5,906 nucleotides of DNA from an uncultured Oscillospiraceae bacterium (GTDB lineage: Bacteria; Bacillota; Clostridia; Oscillospirales; Acutalibacteraceae): NCBI GenBank assembly GCA_902495835.1, contig CABUYS010000085.1, positions 1 through 5,906 of the forward strand. Reading direction: 5' to 3'. The notes beneath the pieces are model-generated. The model worked only from the letters and a program-made list of their open reading frames with translations. It did not search any database and had not been told where the DNA came from. The stretch's first letter is position 1; each line of letters starts with the position of its first letter. The position numbers and the translations under genes were made by a program. Positions 1-5,448 of this stretch are shown in pieces.

Positions 1-80
1 AGATTTAAAAATTTTTCTTTTTGCCGCTTTAGCGTTTTTAAATCGTTTCTCGTTTTCCTCGCCCCCCAAAATCAGTTTGT
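1..80 (-). other. 5' part of an unidentified transcript leaving the left edge
   Basis: Downstream of the promoter at 85-113 the minus strand changes from nearly pure A/T to a purine-rich, GC-richer run. This contains six Gs in a row (67 to 62), then two CGAG units and a small CGC-TAAA-GCG hairpin (34 to 25). The G run could serve as a Shine-Dalgarno sequence, but no ATG, GTG or TTG follows it before the window ends. The likely transcript (start near 78) therefore has at least 60 bases without a usable start after the G-rich site. That suggests a structured leader or small RNA. A minus-strand reading frame is open from an ATG at 93-91 to the edge (31 codons), but that ATG lies upstream of the predicted transcription start. 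A TTG at 69-67 in the same frame has no Shine-Dalgarno. I do not recognise an RNA family here. Confidence 0.35.
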
Positions 81-84
81 TTAA

Positions 85-113
85 ATTATACATAATTAAT
101 CTTAATTAGTCAA
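85..113 (-). promoter_or_regulatory. Near-consensus sigma-A promoter, minus strand
   Basis: On the minus strand TTGACT (113 to 108, five of six bases of consensus) is followed after exactly 17 bases by a perfect TATAAT (90 to 85). A run of seven AT repeats (113-126) lies directly upstream and could act as an A/T-rich UP-like element. The predicted transcription start is near 78-80. In this AT-rich region single TATAAT boxes are expected by chance, but a five-of-six -35 at ideal spacing is less likely. Confidence 0.6.
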
Positions 114-126
114 TATATATATATAT
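113..126. repeat. (AT)7 dinucleotide repeat
   Basis: Seven uninterrupted AT units lie immediately upstream of the minus-strand -35 box. This is a simple repeat that could vary by slippage and would then alter the sequence just upstream of the promoter. No other role is visible. Confidence 0.7.
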
Positions 127-357
127 CAATTAATTTATTTAAAATTTTTAAACTAACACATAAACTTAAAAATAAAAAGCAACAAACAGGAAAGTGCAGT
201 GTATTTTTAAATCAATAACAATTAAATAAAATGCTTAAATACTTTGATAATCGCCCCTACAACTCGTTACAGCGTTAGAAGAAATACCTTTTAGGTTTTA
301 AATGAAAAGCTGTAAAATTTTTTAAGGATAATACTTTAAAGCTTGAACACATAGCTA
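127..357. other. AT-rich intergenic stretch, no gene recognised
   Basis: No open frame with a ribosome binding site, no tRNA and no convincing terminator is seen on either strand. One GC-richer patch (251-275, TCGCCCCTACAACTCG and following) stands out from the surroundings. It could be a leftover of the decayed element next to it or half of a small intergenic repeat, but no second copy is present in the window. Confidence 0.5.
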
Positions 358-677
358 CAAAAGGTTTAACTCTAATCCATTCATAAATTTTTTTAAACTA
401 TAGTCCTTACAGCGAAAAATACTTACACAACTATGTTTTAAATCATGAAACCTCATGTGTAAAAACCCACTCTTTTTTAAAAACTTTTATCTAATCGAAT
501 ACAAACAATTGCCCATCTTTCCAAGTCAAAATATAATCAAACTCAACTTATTCATTACAAAATTTTTTTACTTTTTTCTTGTTTGATTTTTAAATATTCA
601 GAAACTTCTTTAACTTTAGAGATAATTTTATACGTTTCTTTAAATGATAATGTTGACGAGATTTTTCTTCGTGACAC
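358..677 (-). pseudogene. Tyrosine recombinase (phage/ICE-type integrase) remnant
   Basis: Three minus-strand pieces in three different frames read in the order of the C-terminal domain of a Firmicutes integrase. Piece A (677 to 558) includes KVKEVSEYLKIKQEKSK, like the helix after the first catalytic region. Piece B (547 to 494) includes DYILTWKDGQLF, matching the family's D-Y-x-x-x-W-x-D-G segment. Piece C (486 to 358) includes KKSGFLHMRFHDLKHSCVS and DYSLKKFMNGL, matching the hallmark RFHDLRHS box and the helix after it. Stop codons end each piece (557-555, 493-491, 357-355). The catalytic HxxR arginine is lysine here (HDLK), and the later GH motif and nucleophilic tyrosine are absent. The N-terminal arm and core domains are also missing, since only about 120 bases separate the remnant from tRNA-Pro. 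The gene is dead and presumably marks an old element integrated at the tRNA. Identification is by motif recognition. Confidence 0.8.
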
Positions 678-795
678 AAAAATACATTAATCTACAAAAT
701 AACTTATAAAATAATTCTTAGAAAAGTGTAAAAATGTCAAAAACAAAAAGTCGCACAGATACCCTAAAAATTCGGCACCTATGCAAAATCTCACA
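678..795. other. Spacer between integrase remnant and tRNA 3' end
   Basis: In integrative elements that use a tRNA 3' end, this is where the attachment region lies. A GC-richer patch (750-785) stands out from the A/T background and contains two similar units on the minus strand, GGTGCCGA and TGTGCGAC. These might be leftovers of integrase arm-binding sites, but two imperfect copies prove nothing. No second copy of the tRNA 3' end is visible in the window, so no att site can be assigned. I see no clear terminator for the tRNA. Confidence 0.3.
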
Positions 796-872
796 TGGTC
801 CGAGTGACAGGAATCGAACCTGCGGCCTCTTGAACCCCATTCAAGCGCGCTACCAAACTGCGCCACACCCGG
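796..872 (-). tRNA. tRNA-Pro(GGG)
   Basis: The minus strand folds into a complete cloverleaf of 77 bases. The acceptor stem is CCGGGTG with CACTCGG (one G-T pair). The D arm is GCGC/GCGC around AGTTTGGTA. The anticodon arm is CTTGA/TCAAG around loop ATGGGGT, and the T arm is GCAGG/CCTGT around TTCGATT. The discriminator is A and the CCA end is encoded in the DNA (798 to 796). The anticodon GGG (838 to 836) followed by G37 is typical of proline tRNAs and reads CCC and CCU codons. All stems are intact, so the gene should be functional despite the element scar beside it. Confidence 0.97.
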
Positions 873-893
873 ATAAACTAACCTTACCGGATG

Positions 894-921
894 ATTATAT
901 CATAATCAAAAATAAATTCAA
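894..921 (-). promoter_or_regulatory. Promoter of tRNA-Pro
   Basis: On the minus strand TTGAAT (921 to 916) and TATAAT (899 to 894) are separated by 16 bases. The -10 box is preceded by TGA (902 to 900), giving an extended TGnTATAAT element. The predicted start near 887 lies about 15 bases before the mature tRNA 5' end. The stretch between this promoter and the minus-strand gene upstream (about 925-1049) holds nothing else that I recognise. Confidence 0.65.
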
Positions 922-1049
922 GAGAATTTATAAAGTTATTTTTAAAATATTTTTTGTTTATTTTTCACTATAATTAATCTTTTATAAATTATTTCCGACA
1001 GTCGAACTTAAAATGAAAATTTATATAAAATTCACACTCAACCATATAG

Positions 1050-1577
1050 TTAAACCGCTCCATAACTTAGTTTACGCTTCTTCATAAGAGCACCGAGAAT
1101 AATCATCATACCGAGAGTTACTCCTGCACCGAAAACAGCTTTGGAATTATTTTTGGAGAAGTTTGAAATAACCTCTTTTGTTTTTGACCATTTTCCTGAT
1201 ATTTTTTCGGTAAAACTAGAAGACACAGCGCCATTCATAAATTTTGAATTATTTAAAGCATGGTCACCAAAAAACTTGCCAAAGCCTCCGAGAGCTACAG
1301 CCGAAAGCATAACCGCAACGGTTTTTGAAAAATTGCCTGCAAAATTTATTCCTCCGGCTATGCCGCTAAGGTAATCATCGTTTAGCTCGTTCCTTTCGTC
1401 AAACAAATCATTTAAGCAACCCGCTACACCTTCATCAAATTCTTCTTCGGAACCTCCGTAGCCCATACTGTAGCAATAGTCATAAATTTCATCCATTTCA
1501 TCGAGCTTCGAAAATTCCTTCGATAACTCATCATTTCGAGCTATGTCTTCCACCATTTTATTTAAGTCAAAATCCAT
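1050..1577 (-). CDS. Nif11-leader-like double-glycine protein, function unknown
   Basis: The 175-residue product is not recognised as a named protein. Residues 2-50 resemble Nif11-type leader peptides: a helix with paired acidic residues, then MDEIYDYCYSMGYGGSEEEF, where the GY followed by S-E-E-E matches the family's G-[FY]-x-x-[ST]-x-E-E pattern. Residues 65-76, LNDDYLSGIAGG, look like the double-glycine cleavage site of such leaders. Residues 1-76 are very acidic (23 D/E against 5 K/R). Residues 77-175 are the reverse (13 K/R against 3 D/E), have no cysteine and carry two hydrophobic stretches (about 86-99 and 147-165), the second followed by KKRK. The ATG at 1577 has a good Shine-Dalgarno AGGGGAG (1590 to 1584) 6 bases upstream. 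No modification enzyme, peptidase or exporter is nearby. It may be a ribosomally made peptide precursor or bacteriocin-like protein, or simply a small membrane protein. The existence of the gene is well supported; its role is inference. Confidence 0.8.
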   Translation of the reverse strand: MDFDLNKMVEDIARNDELSKEFSKLDEMDEIYDYCYSMGYGGSEEEFDEGVAGCLNDLFDERNELNDDYLSGIAGGINFAGNFSKTVAVMLSAVALGGFGKFFGDHALNNSKFMNGAVSSSFTEKISGKWSKTKEVISNFSKNNSKAVFGAGVTLGMMIILGALMKKRKLSYGAV

Positions 1578-1595
1578 AAATATCTCCCCTTATAA

Positions 1596-1628
1596 AAAAC
1601 AGTATTGTTTTATGGGTAATTTCTTACC
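1596..1628. promoter_or_regulatory. Two inverted repeats in the leader/promoter of the minus-strand gene
   Basis: AAAACA-gtat-TGTTTT (1596-1611) is a perfect 6-base inverted repeat. GGTAA-tttc-TTACC (1615-1628) is a perfect 5-base one that touches the proposed -10 box. Either could be an operator or a small leader hairpin. Short inverted repeats arise by chance in A/T-rich DNA, so only their pairing and position make them notable. Confidence 0.35.
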
Positions 1629-1656
1629 GTATAAAGAAAAAATAGTTAACTGTAAA
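1628..1656 (-). promoter_or_regulatory. Possible promoter of the double-glycine protein gene
   Basis: On the minus strand TTTACA (1656 to 1651, five of six bases) lies 17 bases before TATACG (1633 to 1628, four of six). The predicted start near 1621 gives a leader of about 45 bases. The -10 box is imperfect, so this could be a regulated promoter or a wrong call in A/T-rich DNA. Confidence 0.4.
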
Positions 1657-1834
1657 CTTCAAATACATTCAGTCAACTTATATGAATTGAACCAACATCA
1701 AAAAAATTATATTAAATATACAATAAAAAGTCAAATGTTTTATTTTTTATAAATATTGTAATTAGTTTTAACCATATTTTTATTTTTAAAACCTTCATAC
1801 CGATAAAAAACAAATTCATTTCTTCGCATATTCA

Positions 1835-1843
1835 TGGTATAAT
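1835..1843 (+). promoter_or_regulatory. Extended -10 promoter of the ruvC operon
   Basis: TGGTATAAT (1835-1843) is a perfect TGnTATAAT extended -10 element. The best -35 at 17-base spacing is TTCATT (1815-1820), only three of six, as is common for extended -10 promoters. The predicted start near 1850 leaves a very short leader before ruvC, so the operon is probably expressed at a steady level. No LexA (SOS) box is apparent, though I could not scan with a matrix. Confidence 0.65.
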
Positions 1844-1865
1844 TTATTGATTAGAGGTGAAATGC

Positions 1866-2369
1866 GTGATAATATTAGGTATAGACCCGGGATACGCAAT
1901 TGTCGGTTACGGGATAATAGAATTTAAATGCGGAAAATATATTCCGCTCGGATACGGAGCAATACTTACAAACGCAAAGGATGATTTTTTTAACAGACTT
2001 GAAATAATACACGATAAAATATCATCTGTTACAAAAACTTATAAACCGGATGTAAGTTCGATAGAAAAACTTTACTTTCAAAATAATCATAAAACAGCAA
2101 TTGATGTTGCTCAAGCAAGGGGAGTAACACTTCTTGCACTTAAGCAAAACAATATTCCCATATTTGAATATACTCCTCTTCAGGTAAAAACGGCTGTAAC
2201 GGGATACGGAAAAGCTCAAAAGCATCAAGTTATGATGATGACTCAAAGATTACTGAATTTAAAAGAAATCCCGAAGCCCGACGATACCGCCGATGCTTTG
2301 GCAATTGCAATTTGTCACGCCAATTCGCTGGGTTACCAGTACATAAACAAGAAATGTCTTAGAGCTTAA
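1866..2369 (+). CDS. ruvC: Holliday junction resolvase RuvC
   Basis: RuvC is the endonuclease that cuts four-way DNA junctions symmetrically during recombinational repair, working with RuvAB. From the GTG at 1866 the protein has 167 residues, close to the family norm. It starts with IILGIDPGYAIVGYG, holding the first catalytic aspartate (D7). The other catalytic acids are E67 in SSIEKLYF and D140 and D143 in PDDTADALAIAICH. The substrate-contact region GYGKAQKHQV lies between them. A GTG at 1857 in the same frame would add three residues, but it sits inside the Shine-Dalgarno AGAGGTGA (1853-1860) and about 7 bases after the predicted transcription start. The GTG at 1866 lies 5 bases after that site, so it is preferred. 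First gene of the operon; 22 bases separate it from ruvA. Confidence 0.96.
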   Translation: MIILGIDPGYAIVGYGIIEFKCGKYIPLGYGAILTNAKDDFFNRLEIIHDKISSVTKTYKPDVSSIEKLYFQNNHKTAIDVAQARGVTLLALKQNNIPIFEYTPLQVKTAVTGYGKAQKHQVMMMTQRLLNLKEIPKPDDTADALAIAICHANSLGYQYINKKCLRA

Positions 2370-2391
2370 AAATTTTAAAGGAGAAAAGTTA

Positions 2392-2994
2392 ATGATTTAC
2401 AGCCTTACAGGAATGCTGCTTATCACCGAAAATAATTTTATAGTAATACAATGTGCAGGCGTGGGATATAAGTGCCTTACGTCGTCATATACTCAAGGAG
2501 AGCTCCATAACAATATCGGAAAAGAAGTAACCGTTTACACTTACATGAACGTAAGACAAGATGCGGTAGATTTATTTGGATTTGCCTCGGAAAATGAATT
2601 GGAATGTTTTAAGCTTTTAACTTCGGTTTCAGGAGTTGGGCCTAAAGCGGCGCTTTCGATTTTGTCGCAGTTTTCATCTGAAAAAGTAGCTATGATTGTG
2701 TCTTCAGCGGACAGCAAAAGTCTTACACGTGCTTCCGGAATCGGAGCAAAAACCGCTCAAAGGATAGTTCTTGAACTCAAAGATAAACTTTCGGGAACAA
2801 TAATATCGGATAATAAAAAATGCGAATCCTACTCCCCTGTTTCCTCTCACAATGTTTCCGAAGCAATAAAAGCACTGGCATGTCTTGGGTATTCTTCGGA
2901 CGAAGTCATGCCTATTATTGCAAAAATGGACAGCGCTCTCCCTGTTGAAAATTTAATTTCAAACACATTAAAAGCAATGGCTAAAGGAGTGTAA
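2392..2994 (+). CDS. ruvA: Holliday junction branch migration protein RuvA
   Basis: RuvA binds four-way junctions as a tetramer and loads the RuvB motor. The 200-residue length is typical. Domain I (about 1-65) is the OB fold, beginning MIYSLTGMLL and including GVGYKC (23-28) and VRQDAVDLFGF (54-64). The second residue of the acidic pin that separates strands is kept (D57), while the usual preceding glutamate is Q56. Domain II has two helix-hairpin-helix motifs, SGVGPKAA (80-87) and SGIGAKTAQR (115-124). After a flexible linker (about 136-153), domain III (about 154-200) is the RuvB-contacting C-terminal domain, with ALACLGYSSDE. A good Shine-Dalgarno AAAGGAG (2377-2383) lies 8 bases before the ATG. 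It ends two bases before ruvB starts, so the two are probably translationally coupled, as suits partners of one complex. Confidence 0.96.
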   Translation: MIYSLTGMLLITENNFIVIQCAGVGYKCLTSSYTQGELHNNIGKEVTVYTYMNVRQDAVDLFGFASENELECFKLLTSVSGVGPKAALSILSQFSSEKVAMIVSSADSKSLTRASGIGAKTAQRIVLELKDKLSGTIISDNKKCESYSPVSSHNVSEAIKALACLGYSSDEVMPIIAKMDSALPVENLISNTLKAMAKGV

Positions 2995-2996
2995 AA

Positions 2997-4031
2997 ATGG
3001 ATTATAATCAAGAAGAACGCCTTTTGGATGCATCGGAATTAACTGAAGATTCCGAATCCGAAAATCCCCTCAGGCCGCAAACTTTGAATGAATACGTGGG
3101 GCAAAAAAAAGTAAAAGAAAATTTAAAAGTATTTATAGAAGCGTCAAAAATTCGAAAAGAACCATTAGACCACGTACTTTTATACGGCCCTCCGGGATTG
3201 GGAAAAACAACTCTTTCAATGATAATAGCAAGAGAATTAGGAGTTAATATAAGAATCACTTCAGGACCCGCTATCGAAAAGCCCGGAGACTTGGCAGCAC
3301 TTCTTACGAATCTTTCTGAGGGCGATGTATTGTTTATCGATGAAATACACCGTCTGTCGAGAAGCGTAGAAGAAATACTTTATCCTGCTATGGAAGATTT
3401 TGCGATAGATATAGTTACGGGAAAGGGTCAAATGGCAACTTCGTATCATCTGCCTCTTCCTAAATTTACTCTTATCGGAGCAACTACACGTGCAGGTCAG
3501 CTTACCGCTCCTCTGCGTGACAGATTCGGTGTTGTGTTGAGACTCGAAATGTATACTCCTGAAGAACTGTCGCAGATAGTAAAAAGAAGTGCATCAATTT
3601 TAAAAATAGAAACCGATAGTGACGGTGCTTTGGAAATTGCATCGCGTTCAAGAGGAACTCCAAGAATTGCAAACAGGCTTTTAAAAAGAGTACGAGATTT
3701 TGCACAAGTCATGAACGGCGGAAAAATAACATATAATGTAGCAAAAAAAGCTCTAGACAAACTTGAAATAGACGAACTTGGGCTCGACGCCAACGACAGA
3801 CGACTTCTTGAATCCATGATAACTTTTTATAACGGAGGCCCTGTAGGACTTGAAACTCTTGCTGCGGCAATCGGAGAAGAAGCCATAACAATAGAAGATG
3901 TTTACGAGCCATTTTTAATGCAGATAGGTTTTCTAAGTCGAACGCCTCGAGGAAGATGCGTAACACCTGCGGCATATCTGCACATGGGTTACAAAAATCC
4001 ACATTTACAAAACGAACAATGCACATTTTAA
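2997..4031 (+). CDS. ruvB: Holliday junction branch migration DNA helicase RuvB
   Basis: RuvB is the AAA+ motor whose hexameric rings pull DNA through the RuvA-bound junction using ATP. The 344 residues match the family. Visible elements are the Walker A motif GPPGLGKT (64-71), Walker B FIDEIH (113-118), the RuvA-contacting hairpin region (about 135-150), sensor 1 GATTRAG (161-167) and the arginine finger in PLRDRFG (R174). They are followed by sensor 2 GTPRIANRLLKRVRD (220-234) and the C-terminal winged helix with GPVGLETLAAAIGE and QIGFLSRTPRGR. No key residue is missing. The Shine-Dalgarno AAAGGAG (2983-2989) lies inside the end of ruvA, 7 bases before the ATG. The N-terminal 20 residues are acidic and variable, as is common in the family. 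Confidence 0.97.
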   Translation: MDYNQEERLLDASELTEDSESENPLRPQTLNEYVGQKKVKENLKVFIEASKIRKEPLDHVLLYGPPGLGKTTLSMIIARELGVNIRITSGPAIEKPGDLAALLTNLSEGDVLFIDEIHRLSRSVEEILYPAMEDFAIDIVTGKGQMATSYHLPLPKFTLIGATTRAGQLTAPLRDRFGVVLRLEMYTPEELSQIVKRSASILKIETDSDGALEIASRSRGTPRIANRLLKRVRDFAQVMNGGKITYNVAKKALDKLEIDELGLDANDRRLLESMITFYNGGPVGLETLAAAIGEEAITIEDVYEPFLMQIGFLSRTPRGRCVTPAAYLHMGYKNPHLQNEQCTF

Positions 4032-4056
4032 AAATTACTTACCGGAGGAAATTAAC

Positions 4057-5412
4057 ATGGGAAATTTTTTTGGAACTGACGGAGTAAGAGGTATAGCAAA
4101 CAAAGAACTTACTTGCGAAACAGCGTTAAAAATAGGAAAAGCTGCGGCAAAAGTGCTGACAAAAGAATGCAGCGGTAAACCTAAAATAATCATAGGAAAA
4201 GATACACGTATATCTTCAGATATGCTGGAAGCGGCTCTTTTAGCAGGAATTTGCTCGGTAGGAGCCGAAGGAGTATCTTTGGGAGTTGTTCCTACCCCGG
4301 CTGTCGCATATCTTGTAAAAAAATACGGAGCCGACGCGGGAGTTATGATTTCAGCTTCTCACAACTCTTTTGAATTCAACGGAATAAAACTCTTTGACAA
4401 AAACGGATTTAAACTCCCCGACGATATTCAAGAACAAATCGAAAATATAATACTTGACGATTCAGGTGAATGCGATACCGACTTACCAATTGGAGAAGCT
4501 GTCGGAAAAATAACATACTGCAACACGGCTGCAAAAGATTACATTGATTACCTTGTAAGCACTTCTGAATTTACAGACAAAAATTTAAAAATTGCAGTAG
4601 ACTGTGCAAACGGTTCTTCATCAGTAACAGCAAAAGATTTATTTAAAGAATTAAACATAAACGCGAGTATACTCTTTGCAGCACCTGACGGAATAAATAT
4701 AAACGAGAATTGCGGTTCCACGTATCTCGAAAATTTATCAAAATATGTCACAGAAAATAACTGCGATTTAGGCATAGCCTTTGACGGAGATGCTGACAGG
4801 TGTTTATGCGTAGACGAAAAAGGAAACGTAATAGACGGAGATACGATTTTAGCTATCTGTGCGTTAGACATGAAAAATAAAGGCGTTCTTAAAAACAACA
4901 CATTGGTCGGAACCATAATGTCCAATCTTGGGCTTAAAAAATTCTGTGAAAAAAACAACATAAATTTCTCCGAAACCAAAGTTGGCGACAGATACGTTCT
5001 GGAAAGAATGCAGAATGAAGATTACAACATAGGCGGCGAACAATCGGGCCACGTCATTTTTCTTGATTATTCCACAACAGGAGACGGTCAATTAACCGCA
5101 GTACAGGTTTTAAATATATTGTCAAAGTCAAATAAAAAAGCTTCCGAATTAAACGAATCAGTTAAAAAATATCCGCAAAAATCCGCAACCGTAAATATTA
5201 CACCAAACCAAAAGGGCGTTTTCGATAAACAAGAAAATATTAAGAAATATCTTGATTCTTTAAAAGAAAAGCTTGGAGATTTGGGAAGAATAGTCGTACG
5301 CGAATCCGGAACAGAACCAAAAATAAGAATAATGGTTGAGCACGAAAATTTTGATAAAATCGATGAAATTATTAAAAACACGGTAAAAATCATAAAGGAA
5401 AATTTAAATTAA
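4057..5412 (+). CDS. glmM: Phosphoglucosamine mutase GlmM
   Basis: GlmM converts glucosamine-6-phosphate to glucosamine-1-phosphate in the cytoplasm, on the route to UDP-GlcNAc for peptidoglycan. The 451 residues fit the family. The N-terminus GNFFGTDGVRG is typical. Domain 1 carries the phosphoserine loop ISASHN (S101 would be the phosphorylated residue). The metal loop is DGDADR (243-248), the sugar-specificity loop GGEQSGH (326-332) and the phosphate-binding loop RESGTEPKIR (415-424). The sugar loop GEQSGH, not GEMSGH, supports GlmM over phosphomannomutase/phosphoglucomutase relatives. The residue after the serine loop is S104, where many members have proline; the catalytic residues are unaffected. 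The Shine-Dalgarno GGAGG (4044-4048) is 8 bases before the ATG, and the gene follows ruvB by 25 bases without a terminator, so it probably shares the ruv transcript. Confidence 0.96.
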   Translation: MGNFFGTDGVRGIANKELTCETALKIGKAAAKVLTKECSGKPKIIIGKDTRISSDMLEAALLAGICSVGAEGVSLGVVPTPAVAYLVKKYGADAGVMISASHNSFEFNGIKLFDKNGFKLPDDIQEQIENIILDDSGECDTDLPIGEAVGKITYCNTAAKDYIDYLVSTSEFTDKNLKIAVDCANGSSSVTAKDLFKELNINASILFAAPDGININENCGSTYLENLSKYVTENNCDLGIAFDGDADRCLCVDEKGNVIDGDTILAICALDMKNKGVLKNNTLVGTIMSNLGLKKFCEKNNINFSETKVGDRYVLERMQNEDYNIGGEQSGHVIFLDYSTTGDGQLTAVQVLNILSKSNKKASELNESVKKYPQKSATVNITPNQKGVFDKQENIKKYLDSLKEKLGDLGRIVVRESGTEPKIRIMVEHENFDKIDEIIKNTVKIIKENLN

Positions 5413-5448
5413 AGAAAGGTTGGACTGCACGCAAAGTCCGTTGATACT
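5411..5448 (+). promoter_or_regulatory. Ribosome binding region with hairpin before the methyltransferase start
   Basis: The only Shine-Dalgarno-like sequence, AAAGAAAGG (5411-5419), lies 29 bases before the ATG at 5449, too far for normal initiation. Between them GGACT (5422-5426) and AGTCC (5435-5439) form a 5-base-pair hairpin, with a possible added U-G pair (5421 with 5440). Folding it would hide about 20 bases and leave about 9 between the Shine-Dalgarno and the ATG. Such bridging is known from bacteriophage T4 gene 25; here it is inference. Coupling to the end of glmM is another way to initiate. Confidence 0.4.

Noticed and set aside
1..93. Minus-strand open frame from an ATG at 93 to the edge as a protein gene
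   Set aside because: The ATG lies just upstream of the perfect -10 box and so before the predicted transcription start, and it has only a weak AAGA as binding site. Thirty-one open codons are not enough to call a gene; kept only as an alternative.
267..414. Direct repeat TTACAGCG at 267-274 and 407-414
   Set aside because: Eight bases twice in a low-complexity region, with different flanks and one copy inside the integrase remnant; not convincing as an attachment site or repeat family.
796..872. A second copy of the tRNA-Pro 3' end as an attachment repeat
   Set aside because: I looked for the GGTTCGATTCCTGTC portion in the left 0.8 kb and saw no match; ACAGGAAAG at 186-194 is too short and diverged.
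734..973. Plus-strand open frame of 79 codons
   Set aside because: It runs antisense through the tRNA-Pro gene (its SDRNRTCGLLNP stretch is the usual false translation of a tRNA complement) and has no Shine-Dalgarno.
994..1006. CGAC-A-GTCG palindrome downstream of the minus-strand gene as a terminator
   Set aside because: The loop would be one base, and no T run follows on the minus strand.
1141..1374. Plus-strand open frame of 77 codons
   Set aside because: It lies wholly inside the minus-strand double-glycine gene, with no ribosome binding site; it is a shadow frame.
1543..1752. Plus-strand open frame of 69 codons
   Set aside because: It overlaps the start, Shine-Dalgarno and promoter of the minus-strand gene, has no binding site of its own, and its composition is that of A/T-rich intergenic DNA.
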